DNA from: Streptomyces sp. CG4
GTDB taxonomy: Bacteria; Actinomycetota; Actinomycetes; Streptomycetales; Streptomycetaceae
Assembly: GCF_041080655.1 (NCBI RefSeq)
Contig: NZ_CP163525.1
Location: 2,356,001 to 2,420,000 of the forward strand
DNA length: 64,000 nt
Reading direction: 5' to 3'
Positions 46,962 to 55,145 of this stretch are shown here, one piece after another. Both the position numbers and the translations under genes were made by a program. Each line of letters opens with the position of its first letter. Positions within the stretch are counted from its first letter, which is position 1. Under the pieces are notes generated by a model. That model was not told the DNA's origin, ran no database searches, and saw only the letters and a program-made list of their open reading frames with translations.

Positions 46962-46973
46962 TGGTCTAGACAA
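46962..46973. promoter_or_regulatory. Candidate DasR-responsive element (dre)
   Basis: TGGTCTAGACAA matches the dre consensus TGGTCTAGACCA at 11 of 12 positions, 28 bp before the ATG at 47002 and after two TTGACC hexamers. DasR represses N-acetylglucosamine and chitin genes, so the downstream gene may be GlcNAc-responsive. Confidence 0.5.
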
Positions 46974-47001
46974 GAGGCGCGAGCATCCGTAAGGGGGGCG
47001 C

Positions 47002-47397
47002 ATGTTCCGAGGTACGACGACCCCGACCCGCTTCGCGCTCCTCGCCGTGCTCCTGCTCGCACTCCAACTCTTCGCTCCCACGGGAACGTTCGCATCCGCG
47101 CACACGCTCAGTGATGCACAGGCCAAGGCCGGGCCGGTTCTGCCGTCCTCCGTACCGCCGGTGCGCGAGGACAAGGACTCGGCCCGCACCCCGTGCCGCC
47201 CGGGCCTCCCCGTGAGCACCCCACACCTTCGCGACCGGCAGCGCGGCTCGGCCTCCGGCCGGGCCCAGCAGCCGGAGTCAATAGCCGGCCGTGCGGCCGG
47301 TGCGGACACGCCGGACACCCCGGGCAGGCCGCACCCCCACGCCGCGAGAACCTCCAGAGCCCACACCCCGGCAGCGCTTCAGGTCTTCCGCTGCTGA
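47002..47397 (+). CDS. Small secreted protein of unknown function
   Basis: A 131-residue protein with a clear signal peptide (FALLAVLLLALQLFAPTGTF, cleavage near ASA-H) and a low-complexity Pro/Arg/His/Ala mature part ending with a single late cysteine (VFRC). The ATG at 47002 follows AAGGGGGG. No domain was recognised. It lies downstream of a 30-bp palindrome and a dre-like site and 126 bp before the carbonic anhydrase gene. Confidence 0.65.
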   Translation: MFRGTTTPTRFALLAVLLLALQLFAPTGTFASAHTLSDAQAKAGPVLPSSVPPVREDKDSARTPCRPGLPVSTPHLRDRQRGSASGRAQQPESIAGRAAGADTPDTPGRPHPHAARTSRAHTPAALQVFRC

Positions 47398-47523
47398 CCA
47401 GCCGGTGCGGCACCCGGTCAGGGAGCCGTGGCACCGGCCCGGGGAATCCGGGCCCTTCCCCCCCCACAAATGTCGTTCAAGTCCGACGCGCCCGTGCAGG
47501 CGCGCCAGGAGGAACCCATACAC

Positions 47524-48102
47524 ATGCAGCCCCTCATCGACAACGCCCGTACCTTCGGACAGCGCCCTGAGGAGTTCGCCAAGCTCGCCGAAGGCCAGTC
47601 CCCGCAGGTCCTGTTCATCACCTGCTCCGATTCCCGGGTCGTCCCGGCCCTGATCACGGGCGCCCGCCCCGGCCAGCTCTTCGAGCTGCGCACCGCGGGC
47701 AACATCGTCCCGCCCCACAACTCGCTCCACCCCACCAGCGAGGCCGCCACCATCGAGTACGCCGTGGAAGTACTCGGCGTCCGCGACGTCGTCGTCTGCG
47801 GTCACTCGCACTGCGGCGCCGTCGGTGCGCTGGTGCGCGGCGACGACCTGACCGCCGTACCCGCCGTGCGTGACTGGCTCGCGCACGCCACCCCGCGCCC
47901 GGCCGGCGCGGTCGAGGATCCGGCGGTCGCCCAGGGCGTGCAGGCGCACGTCCTCACCCAGTTGCTGCGGCTGCGCTCGTACCCCTGTGTCGAGCGGAAG
48001 CTGGCCGCGGGCCGGCTGGGCCTGCATGCCTGGTACTACGAGGTGCACACCGGCGCCGTACGGACGCACCGCCCGCAGACCGACACCTTCGAGTCCCTGT
48101 GA
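47524..48102 (+). CDS. Beta-carbonic anhydrase
   Basis: A 192-residue beta-class carbonic anhydrase. The zinc ligands are in ITCSDSRVVP and VVCGHSHCGAVGAL (Cys, Asp, His, Cys). It interconverts CO2 and bicarbonate. The ATG at 47524 follows AGGAGGAACC. Its stop overlaps the SulP start by 4 bp, so a coupled carbonic anhydrase-bicarbonate transporter unit is likely. Confidence 0.95.
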   Translation: MQPLIDNARTFGQRPEEFAKLAEGQSPQVLFITCSDSRVVPALITGARPGQLFELRTAGNIVPPHNSLHPTSEAATIEYAVEVLGVRDVVVCGHSHCGAVGALVRGDDLTAVPAVRDWLAHATPRPAGAVEDPAVAQGVQAHVLTQLLRLRSYPCVERKLAAGRLGLHAWYYEVHTGAVRTHRPQTDTFESL

Positions 48103-49607
48103 GCGCGCCGATGACCAGCAAGGACACCACCCTCATATCCCGCATGTCCCGCTTCCCGTATCTGCGGCAGGACTTCGCCGCCTCTCTCGTCGTCTTCCTG
48201 GTCGCGCTCCCGCTGTGCGTGGGCGTGGCCGTCGCCTCCGGGGTCCCGGCCGAACTCGGCCTGATCACCGGCATCGTGGGCGGGCTCGTCACCGGACTGA
48301 TGCGTGGCAGCAGTCTGCAGGTGTCGGGCCCGGCCGCCGGCCTGACCGTGCTCGTCTTCGAGGCGGTCAAGGAGTTCGGGCTGCCCGTGCTCGGCGTGCT
48401 CGTGCTGGCCAGCGGAGTCCTCCAGATGGCCATGGGCCTGCTGCGGCTGGGCCGCTACTTCCGCGCCATCTCGGTCTCCGTCGTCGAGGGCATGCTGGCC
48501 GGAATCGGACTGGTGCTTGTCGCCGGGCAGTTGTACCCGGCGCTGGCGGCCAAGGCCCCCGACTCCGGACTGGGGAAAATCGCCGGGCTGCCCGGGGCGC
48601 TCCTGGACGCCTTCGGCGACGACAAGGCGGTGGCCTCGCTCGCGGTGTGCGCGGGCACGATCGCGGTGCTGCTGCTGTGGAAGCACGTCCCGGCGAAGGC
48701 GCGGACGCTGCCCGGCCCGCTGGCCGCGGTCGGCCTGGCCACGGTGGCCACGTTCGCGCTGGACCTGCCGGTGGCCACGGTCGAGGTGCAGGGCCTGCTG
48801 ACGGCCGTACAGCCGCCGCCGCTCAGCGCGTTCGGCGAGCTGGCGAGTGTCGGACTGCTCGGTACCGTGGTCGCCTTCACCCTGATCGCCTCCGCCGAGT
48901 CGCTGTTCAGCGCGGCCGCCGTGGACCGGCTGCACACCGGGCCGCGCACCGCGTACGACAAGGAGCTGCTCGCCCAGGGCGCCGGCAACACGGTGTGCGG
49001 GCTGCTGGGCGCGCTGCCGATGACCGCGGTGATCGTGCGCAGCGCGGCCAACGTCCAGGCGGGCGCCCGTACGAAGGCCTCGCGGGTGCTGCACGGGGTA
49101 TGGCTGCTGCTGTTCGCGGCGCTGCTGCCGGGCGTGCTGGCCTACATCCCGATCCCGGCGCTCGCGGGCATCCTGATCCACTCGGGCACCAAGCTGGTCC
49201 CGGTCCGGGCGCTGGCCGGGCTGTGGCGCGAACACCGGGGCGAGGCGCTGATCCTGTCCGTCACCGCCCTGTCCATCGTGGCGGTCAGCATGTTCGAGGG
49301 GGTGCTGATCGGTCTCGCGCTCGCCGTGGCCAAGACGGCCTGGGAGGCCTCGCACGTCAAGCTGGAGGTGATCGACAAGGGCGCGGGCCCGGTCGACGCC
49401 TACCTCGCGGGCAACGCGACCTTCCTGCGGCTGCCGAAGATCCTGGACAGCCTGGAGTCGCTCCCCCGGGACCGCCCGGTCCGGCTGGACTTGTCCGGCC
49501 TGCACCACCTCGACCACGCCTGCCGTACGGCCCTGGAGAACTGGGCGGAGCGGCACAGCGCGGCCGGGACGGAACCGGTGAAGGTCACGGCGGCGCAGGC
49601 CGTCTGA
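48099..49607 (+). CDS. SulP family anion transporter (probable bicarbonate transporter)
   Basis: A 502-residue membrane protein of the SulP/SLC26 family: FAASLVVFLVALPLCVGVAV in helix 1, LQVSGPAAGLTVLVFE, LIASAESLFSAAAVDRLHTG and GNTVCGLLGALPMTAVIVRS. A short STAS-like C-terminus (VRLDLSGLHHLDHACRTALE) follows. Coupling to carbonic anhydrase argues for bicarbonate rather than sulfate. The GTG at 48099 overlaps the upstream stop. Confidence 0.93.
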   Translation: MSAPMTSKDTTLISRMSRFPYLRQDFAASLVVFLVALPLCVGVAVASGVPAELGLITGIVGGLVTGLMRGSSLQVSGPAAGLTVLVFEAVKEFGLPVLGVLVLASGVLQMAMGLLRLGRYFRAISVSVVEGMLAGIGLVLVAGQLYPALAAKAPDSGLGKIAGLPGALLDAFGDDKAVASLAVCAGTIAVLLLWKHVPAKARTLPGPLAAVGLATVATFALDLPVATVEVQGLLTAVQPPPLSAFGELASVGLLGTVVAFTLIASAESLFSAAAVDRLHTGPRTAYDKELLAQGAGNTVCGLLGALPMTAVIVRSAANVQAGARTKASRVLHGVWLLLFAALLPGVLAYIPIPALAGILIHSGTKLVPVRALAGLWREHRGEALILSVTALSIVAVSMFEGVLIGLALAVAKTAWEASHVKLEVIDKGAGPVDAYLAGNATFLRLPKILDSLESLPRDRPVRLDLSGLHHLDHACRTALENWAERHSAAGTEPVKVTAAQAV

Positions 49608-49631
49608 CGGCCGCTTCCCCGGGCCCGGATG

Positions 49632-49671
49632 CCGGGCCGGGATGCCGACGCCCCTCGGTATCCCGGCCCGG
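49632..49671 (+). terminator. Terminator after the SulP gene
   Basis: CCGGGCCGGGAT (49632-49643) and its exact complement (49660-49671) form a 12-bp stem with a 16-nt loop, 25 bp beyond the stop. Confidence 0.75.
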
Positions 49672-49757
49672 TCCGCCCGGACCCCTCGGCAGAGCGGCCG
49701 AACCGGCTTATGGTTACAGCAGCGGACAAAAGCAGACCTCTCCGTGAGGAGGTCACC

Positions 49758-50558
49758 ATGCTCCAGGAGCTGCTGGGCGCCATCGCGGCGGCGGGTTCCG
49801 CCGGCGTGGTCTATCTGGCGATGGCGGCGCGGGTCGTCAAGCAGTACGAACGCGGTGTGCTGTTCCGGCTCGGGCGCGTCACCGGTGATGCGAGAACGCC
49901 GGGCTTCACGCTGATCATCCCCTTCGTGGACCGGCTGCAGAAGGTCAACATGCAGATCGTGACGATGCCGATCCCGGCCCAGGAGGGCATCACCCGGGAC
50001 AACGTCACCGTCCGCGTGGACGCGGTCGTCTACTTCAGGGTGATCGACGCGGAGAGCGCCCTGGTCAAGGTCGAGGACTACAAGTTCGCGGTGTCGCAGA
50101 TGGCCCAGACGTCGCTCAGGTCGATCATCGGCAAGAGCGATCTGGACGATCTGCTCTCCAATCGCGAGAAGCTCAACCAGGGGCTGGAGCTGATGATCGA
50201 CAGCCCGGCCGTCGGCTGGGGCATCCAGGTCGACCGGGTGGAGATCAAGGACGTCTCCCTGCCGGACACGATGAAGCGGTCCATGGCCCGCCAGGCCGAG
50301 GCCGACCGGGAGCGCCGGGCCCGGATCATCAACGCCGACGCCGAGCTTCAGGCCTCCAAGAAGCTGGCCGAGGCCGCCCAGCAGATGGCCGACACCCCCG
50401 CCGCGCTGCAGCTGCGGCTGCTCCAGACGGTCATGGCGGTCTCCGCCGAGAAGAACTCCACGTTGGTCCTGCCCATCCCGGTGGAGCTGCTGCACTTCCT
50501 GGAGCGAGGCAATCAGCAGCCCGTGCCGAACGGTGCCGGAGAGCTCCACTCCGGCTAG
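49758..50558 (+). CDS. Slipin/SPFH (stomatin-like) membrane protein
   Basis: A 266-residue SPFH protein. An N-terminal hydrophobic hairpin (GAIAAAGSAGVVYLAMAARV) precedes the band-7 domain with EYGV-like KQYERGVLFRLGRV, PGFTLIIPFVDRLQKVNMQI, VTVRVDAVVYFRV and the helical DRERRARIINADAELQASKK. Such proteins form oligomeric membrane microdomain scaffolds. The ATG at 49758 follows GTGAGGAGG. No NfeD partner is adjacent. Confidence 0.92.
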   Translation: MLQELLGAIAAAGSAGVVYLAMAARVVKQYERGVLFRLGRVTGDARTPGFTLIIPFVDRLQKVNMQIVTMPIPAQEGITRDNVTVRVDAVVYFRVIDAESALVKVEDYKFAVSQMAQTSLRSIIGKSDLDDLLSNREKLNQGLELMIDSPAVGWGIQVDRVEIKDVSLPDTMKRSMARQAEADRERRARIINADAELQASKKLAEAAQQMADTPAALQLRLLQTVMAVSAEKNSTLVLPIPVELLHFLERGNQQPVPNGAGELHSG

Positions 50559-50568
50559 CGTGCCGGGT

Positions 50569-51117
50569 ATGCGCAGGAGCTGGGTGATGGCCGTGGCCGC
50601 GATGGCCGTCGTAGCGGGCTGCGGGGACGACGGCGGTCCGGCCGCGGCACCCTCTCCCGGCACCGCCCACCTGACCGTCACCAGTACCGCGTACGGCGAC
50701 GGCGGCACCATCCCGCGGCGCCACACCTGCGACGGCGCGGACGTGTCGCCTCCGCTGGCCCTCGCCGGCGTACCCGCGCGGACGGCCTCGCTGGCCCTGC
50801 TGCTGCGGGATCCCGACGCCCCGCACGGCACGTTCACGCACTGGCTGGTGTCGGACATCGACCCGCACACCCGGCAACTGGCCGCCGGAGAGCGGCCGCA
50901 GGGGGCGACCGAGGGCCGCAACGACTTCAAGCGGCCCGGCTACGGCGGCCCCTGCCCACCGCGCGGAGACCGCCCGCACCACTACGTCCTCACGGTCTAC
51001 GCCGGCGACCGCCGCCTGTCGCTCGCCCCGGGGGCCGCTCCGGCCGACCTGCTGCGAGCGCTGTCCGGCCACACCCTCGCCGTGGGCACACTGATGGGCC
51101 GATACAGCCGCAAATAG
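50569..51117 (+). CDS. PEBP/YbhB-family lipoprotein
   Basis: A 182-residue protein with a lipoprotein signal (MAVAAMAVVAGCG, lipobox VAGC) and a phosphatidylethanolamine-binding-protein fold: YTCDG-like RRHTCDGADVSPPLAL, LLLRDPDAPHGTFTHWLVSD (the DPD and H ligand-site residues) and GYGGPCPPRGDRPHHYVLTV. The ligand is unknown. The ATG at 50569 starts 10 bp after the SPFH stop. Confidence 0.9.
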   Translation: MRRSWVMAVAAMAVVAGCGDDGGPAAAPSPGTAHLTVTSTAYGDGGTIPRRHTCDGADVSPPLALAGVPARTASLALLLRDPDAPHGTFTHWLVSDIDPHTRQLAAGERPQGATEGRNDFKRPGYGGPCPPRGDRPHHYVLTVYAGDRRLSLAPGAAPADLLRALSGHTLAVGTLMGRYSRK

Positions 51118-51230
51118 TACCGAAATACGGCGCGTCGCTGTCCTTTTTGGTCGATTTTAATACTAATCTCCGTGACTGTAAGAGGTCGATCCGTTGCAGA
51201 TCGCTTCCACTCTCACACCATGGAGATGAC

Positions 51231-51509
51231 ATGCACAGGCTTCGCAAGGCTGCCGTTCTAGTCGCCGCGCTCAGCACCGTCGGGCTCGCAACCGCAGGCA
51301 CCGCCTACGCCGGCGGCGAGCACGGGAAAGAGGAGGGCGTCATGCAGAGTTCCAACTGCAAGGACCACGACCTGAACCTCGACGTCCTCGGCGAGGTCGG
51401 CATCCTCAACGGCCTGCTGGGCAACGCGCTCAACGGCGAGGGCGACCCCGGCGCACAGGACACACACATCGGCTCGACCATGGGCTGCAACAACAGCGCG
51501 GGCCACTGA
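51231..51509 (+). CDS. Small secreted protein, Asn/Gly-rich
   Basis: A 92-residue protein with a signal peptide (RKAAVLVAALSTVGLATAGT, cleavage at AYA-G). The mature part has two cysteines (SSNCKDHDLNLDVLGEVGIL and STMGCNNSAGH) that could form one disulfide around NGLLGNALNGEG. The ATG at 51231 follows TGGAGATGAC. The upstream 60 bp are strikingly AT-rich (ATTTTAATACTAATC), suggesting a strong or developmentally regulated promoter. It is reminiscent of small aerial-surface proteins but is not a chaplin or rodlin by motif. Confidence 0.75.
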   Translation: MHRLRKAAVLVAALSTVGLATAGTAYAGGEHGKEEGVMQSSNCKDHDLNLDVLGEVGILNGLLGNALNGEGDPGAQDTHIGSTMGCNNSAGH

Positions 51510-51551
51510 GCGGCCCGTTGAGAAGCCCTTGACGGCGGAAGACGCTGGTCG

Positions 51552-51710
51552 GCCCGGCATCCGGTGGGCCGGGCGACCTCCGCACCGCCGGCAGGGGAAT
51601 GCGTGGCGACCTCACCCGCGCGCGGACGAGTCCGTGAGCAGATCCGCAAGTGCGCGTGAGGTCGCCACGCCGTCGACGGCAGCGGAGTCGCGATACGCGC
51701 TCCGCTGCCG
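51552..51710. other. Block of three stacked inverted repeats in a non-coding gap
   Basis: The 390-bp gap between 51509 and 51897 contains GCCCGG...CCGGGC (51552-51574), a perfect 15-bp arm pair GCGTGGCGACCTCAC (51601-51615) with its complement (51656-51670), and CGGCAGCGGAG (51677-51687) with its complement (51700-51710). No gene is credible here. It may terminate the upstream gene and form a structured leader for the deacetylase gene. Confidence 0.6.
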
Positions 51711-51896
51711 CTTCCGTTCCCGCGTGAGCACCGGCGGGCGCCGAGCCGCTGGGACAGCGGGATCCGCGAAGGCGCCGCCGGTGCGGCGGAATCACGGGAT
51801 CAGCGAACGCGCCGCCGGCAGAGCGGTGTCTGTGCGGGCGCCGCCGTGCGGGTGACGTGACGTCGCGCCGCTGGACACATCGACACACAGGCGGTC

Positions 51897-52784
51897 ATGC
51901 AGTCCTACTTTCATACGGTGATCCCACGAGTACGCCGTATCACCGCCGTCTGTGCCCTGGGCGCGGCTCTCGCCGCCTGCGGTACCGCGGACCCCGCGGG
52001 CGGTGCCCGCCCGGCCGCGGTCAACTCCCCCGTGTCCGCTTCCCCGTCCGCCTCCCCGTCCGCCTCGCGTCCGCCCGTGCTGGCCCCGGGCCCCGGCGGA
52101 CTGACCCCGGTCTTCGAGCACGGCCCGCGCACCCTGGGCAAGACCGTCGCGCTGACCTTCGACGCCGACATGACCGCCGACGAGGGCGCCCGTGCGGCCG
52201 CCGGCGAGCACTTCGACAACCCCGACCTCATCGGCACCCTGCGGGCTCTGAAGGTGCCGGCGACGATCTTCATGACCGGCCGCTGGGCCGACGAGTACCC
52301 GACCGAGGCCCGCAGCCTCGGCCACGACCCGCAGTTCGAGGTCGCCAACCACTCGTACAGCCATTACGCGTTCACCGACGACTGCTACGGCCTGCCGACC
52401 GTCGGCGCCGACAGGATGCGGGCGGACGTGGAGCGGGCGTACGCCTCCCTGCACCAGGCGGGCGTGCCGCACGCGCTGCCCTACTTCCGCTTCCCCGGCG
52501 GCTGTTACGACCGGCGGGCACTGCGCGCGCTGAGCGGGCTCGGGGTGACCGCGGTGCAGTGGGACGTGGTGAGCGGCGACGCGTTCGCCACGGACGCCGG
52601 CGCTGTCACCCGGCAGGTGCTGGACGAGGTGAAACCCGGCTCGGTCGTCGTCATGCACTGCACCCGCAGCGCCGCCCCGACCACCGAGCAGGTCGTCCGC
52701 GCGGTCGTCCCGGAACTGCGCAAGCGCGGCTACCGGTTCCTGAAGGTCTCCGAGCTGATCGGCGAGAGCGGCGGACACCGCTGA
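51897..52784 (+). CDS. Polysaccharide deacetylase (NodB domain), lipoprotein
   Basis: A 295-residue exported CE4 enzyme. The N-terminus has a lipobox-like ALAACG, then a Ser/Pro/Ala linker and the NodB fold: motif 1 VALTFDADMTADEG (Asp residues), motif 2 VANHSYSHYAFTDD (HxxxH metal ligands), motif 3 PYFRFPGGCYDRRALRAL and motif 5 PGSVVVMHCTRSA. It should remove N- or O-acetyl groups from peptidoglycan or chitin-like polymers at the cell surface. The ATG at 51897 is likely; the GTG that begins VIPRVRRITAV (within 10 codons) is an alternative. Confidence 0.9.
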   Translation: MQSYFHTVIPRVRRITAVCALGAALAACGTADPAGGARPAAVNSPVSASPSASPSASRPPVLAPGPGGLTPVFEHGPRTLGKTVALTFDADMTADEGARAAAGEHFDNPDLIGTLRALKVPATIFMTGRWADEYPTEARSLGHDPQFEVANHSYSHYAFTDDCYGLPTVGADRMRADVERAYASLHQAGVPHALPYFRFPGGCYDRRALRALSGLGVTAVQWDVVSGDAFATDAGAVTRQVLDEVKPGSVVVMHCTRSAAPTTEQVVRAVVPELRKRGYRFLKVSELIGESGGHR

Positions 52785-52804
52785 GCGGCTGTCGCTGGCC
52801 GTAG

Positions 52805-52873
52805 GGCGGCCGTCGCCGCGCGCGTGTGGCGGCCGTCGCCGGGCGCGTGTGGCGGCTGTCGCCGGGCGTATGA
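52805..52873. repeat. 23-bp tandem repeat, three copies
   Basis: Copies at 52805-52827, 52828-52850 and 52851-52873 share GGCGGCCGTCGCCG and GCGCGTGT with few changes. They lie directly after the deacetylase gene and are not coding. Confidence 0.85.
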
Positions 52874-52981
52874 GCGACGGGAGCGTGCTGTCCCGGGAGC
52901 CGACGGAGTACCCGGAGTCGTCCGCCCGCGCCGCGCAGCCGCAGGACGGGCACAGCCCCGCGCACCTTAAGGTTGGCCGGT

Positions 52982-53719
52982 GTGAGTCATGTTCCAGCGT
53001 CCCCCAGCCACAGTCCCTTCAGCTCTGACCGCAACCCTCGCGACGAAGCGCCCCAGTTCGTGTTGCCCCTGGTCGTGCGGATCGAGCGGGATGCGCCGCC
53101 CGCGCGTACCGATGCACTGGAGACGGCCGCCCGGGCGGTGCTCGTGCTGCTCGGGGACGAACGGGCGCACGGGGACGGCGAGTGGGCCGAGGCCATGCGG
53201 AACTGGGAGGACGCGCGGATCCGCAAGGTCGTCCGGCGGGCCCGGGGCGCCGAGTGGCGGCGGGCCGAGGCGCTGCCCGGGATCACGGTGACCGGGAAGT
53301 CCGCGCAGGTGCGGGTCTTCCCGCCGATTCCGCTCGACGGCTGGCCCAAGGATCTGGCGAAGCTCCAGGTGTCCGGCACCGAGCTGGACGACCCCGAGCC
53401 GCCCGTCGCCGCCGACCCGGTGCAGCCCACGCTGTGGCTGAATCCTGAGCTGGAGATGTCGGCCGGGAAGGCGATGGCCCAGGCCGGGCACGGCGCCCAG
53501 CTGGCCTGGTGGGCGCTGTCCGATGCGGAGCGCGCCGCCTGGCGGGACGCGGGTTTCGCGCTGGCCGTCCGCGCGGCCGACCCCGCCGACTGGGACCGGT
53601 TGACCGGCAGTGGGCTGCCGGTCGTCCGGGATGCCGGGTTCACGGAGATCGCGCCGGGCTCCTGCACGGTCGTCGCCGACCACCCCGCGCTGCGCCAGGA
53701 CCCGGGGAGAGACCGATGA
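52982..53719 (+). CDS. Peptidyl-tRNA hydrolase PTH2-like protein
   Basis: A 245-residue protein with a C-terminal PTH2-like fold (LWLNPELEMSAGKAMAQAGH followed by GAQLAWWALSD; K, A and H positions resemble PTH2 catalytic text) and an N-terminal extension with VLPLVVRIERDAPPARTDAL. PTH2 enzymes release peptides from stalled peptidyl-tRNA. The GTG at 52982 is preferred over TTG at 52973. Its stop overlaps the TetR start (ATGA). Confidence 0.82.
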   Translation: MSHVPASPSHSPFSSDRNPRDEAPQFVLPLVVRIERDAPPARTDALETAARAVLVLLGDERAHGDGEWAEAMRNWEDARIRKVVRRARGAEWRRAEALPGITVTGKSAQVRVFPPIPLDGWPKDLAKLQVSGTELDDPEPPVAADPVQPTLWLNPELEMSAGKAMAQAGHGAQLAWWALSDAERAAWRDAGFALAVRAADPADWDRLTGSGLPVVRDAGFTEIAPGSCTVVADHPALRQDPGRDR

Positions 53720-54354
53720 CACGGGTCGACGGGCGGGTCGAACGGGGCAATCGCACCCGGCAGCTGGTGCTGCGCCGCACGGTGGAGATCGCCTCGGTCG
53801 AGGGCCTGGAGGCGCTCACCGTCGGCCGGCTCGCCGCCGAGCTGGAGCTGAGCAAGAGCGGGGTGTTCGCGCTCTTCGGCTCCAAGCAGGAACTGCAGCT
53901 GGCCACCGTGCGGGAGGCGGCGCGGATCTTCACCGAGCGGGTGCTCCGGCCCGCCGCCGAGACCCCGGCCGGCATCGGCCGGGTGTGGCGGCTGTGCGAA
54001 CTGTGGCTGGAGTACTCCCGCGGCCGGGTCTTCCCGGGCGGCTGCTTCTTCTACGGCGTCATGGCCGAGTACGACGCCCGGACCGGGCCGCTGCACGACG
54101 CGGCGGTCCGCGCGCAGCGCGACTGGTCGGCCCATGTCGAGCGCACGCTCGACGAGGCGCGTACGGCGGGTGAGCTGCGCGCCGACACGGATGTCCCGCA
54201 GCTCGCCTTCGAGCTGGTGGCGTTGCTGGAGACGGCGAACGCCCTGTCGGTCCTGCACGACGAGGAGAGCGCGTACCGCAGGGCCAGGGTGGGCATCGCG
54301 GGGCGCCTGCGCGCGGCGGCCGCGGCCGGAGCCGCACTCCCCCAAGTCCCTTGA
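53716..54354 (+). CDS. TetR-family regulator
   Basis: A 212-residue TetR regulator with the N-terminal helix-turn-helix (TVEIASVEGLEALTVGRLAA, LELSKSGVFALFGSKQELQL) and a ligand domain with YSRGRVFPGGCFFYGVMAEY, typical of the YxaF/LmrA-like subgroup. It is coupled to the PTH2-like gene and lies 77 bp upstream of the DinB-like gene, with an operator-like palindrome between them. Confidence 0.92.
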   Translation: MTRVDGRVERGNRTRQLVLRRTVEIASVEGLEALTVGRLAAELELSKSGVFALFGSKQELQLATVREAARIFTERVLRPAAETPAGIGRVWRLCELWLEYSRGRVFPGGCFFYGVMAEYDARTGPLHDAAVRAQRDWSAHVERTLDEARTAGELRADTDVPQLAFELVALLETANALSVLHDEESAYRRARVGIAGRLRAAAAAGAALPQVP

Positions 54355-54398
54355 TCTGGCTCCCTCTTGGGGTCGACGTCAGCCTTCCGAAAAAATGA

Positions 54399-54410
54399 GC
54401 ACGATCGTTC
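54399..54410. promoter_or_regulatory. Candidate TetR operator
   Basis: GCACGATCGTTC is one base from a perfect 12-bp palindrome (GAACGATCGTTC) and contains the perfect ACGATCGT. It lies in an AT-rich promoter-like stretch 22 bp before the ATG of the DinB-like gene. Confidence 0.45.
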
Positions 54411-54431
54411 GCTTTGTTTTACGCTCGGGCC

Positions 54432-55037
54432 ATGACTGTGACCGGAGCGGACTTCGTGGAACTCGATCGGATCGCCGTACAGGAGGCCGTGCGCGTGGTG
54501 GACCTCGTCACGGCGGCGGACTGGGCGCGGGAGACGCCCTGCGCGGGCTGGACCCTGCGCCGGCTCGTCGCGCACATGACCGCGCAGCACATGGGGTTCG
54601 CCGCGGCGGCGCGGGGAGCGGGGCGGGATCCGGAGCACTGGCGGGAGAGCGAGGACCTGCGGGAGCCCGCCGAGGCACATCGGTCGGCCGCCGCCACCGC
54701 CCTGACGGCCTTCGCCGAACCGGGCGTGAGGGAACAGGAGTTCACGCTGCCGAACCTGGGCGATGTGCCGGGCGGCCGTGCGGTCGGCTTCCACTTCGTC
54801 GACTATGTGGTGCACGCCTGGGACGTCGCCGCCGCCCTCGGTACGACGGTGGAGTTCCCCGAGCACGTCCTCGGCGCCGCGCTCGACGTGGCCCGTGCGG
54901 TGCCGGCCGATCCCGGCCGGCGCGGCCCGGGCTTCTCCTTCGCCCCGGCGCTGGAGGTGCCCGAGGGTTCCGGCCCGCTGGCGGAGGCGCTGCGTCTGCT
55001 GGGCCGCAGTCCCGAGCGGTGGCCGGCGCGGGGCTGA
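54432..55037 (+). CDS. TIGR03086-type DinB-like (mycothiol-dependent isomerase superfamily) protein
   Basis: A 201-residue four-helix protein. The text ETPCAGWTLRRLVAHMTAQH (metal ligand His), GFHFVDYVVHAWDVAAAL (two further His) and the C-terminal GPLAEALRLLGRSPERW is that of the TIGR03086 family within the maleylpyruvate-isomerase/DinB fold, often mycothiol-linked. The substrate is unknown. The upstream operator suggests control by the adjacent TetR protein. Confidence 0.88.
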   Translation: MTVTGADFVELDRIAVQEAVRVVDLVTAADWARETPCAGWTLRRLVAHMTAQHMGFAAAARGAGRDPEHWRESEDLREPAEAHRSAAATALTAFAEPGVREQEFTLPNLGDVPGGRAVGFHFVDYVVHAWDVAAALGTTVEFPEHVLGAALDVARAVPADPGRRGPGFSFAPALEVPEGSGPLAEALRLLGRSPERWPARG

Positions 55038-55145
55038 AGCTCAAATGTTGCTCTGAACACGCCACGGAGGTGATTCGCGGCCGCCCGCCGGGGCCATACC
55101 CCCGTCATTCGCGGGAGGGACTCGTCGTTCGAAGGAGGGGGAGCC

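Noticed and set aside
46861..47001. tRNA gene in the AT-richer gap after zapE
   Set aside because: The palindrome does not fold as a cloverleaf and lacks the T-loop GTTCRA sequence.
51510..51896. Known riboswitch (for example ydaO or cobalamin type) before the deacetylase
   Set aside because: Inverted repeats are present but I could not find the conserved core sequences of those classes.
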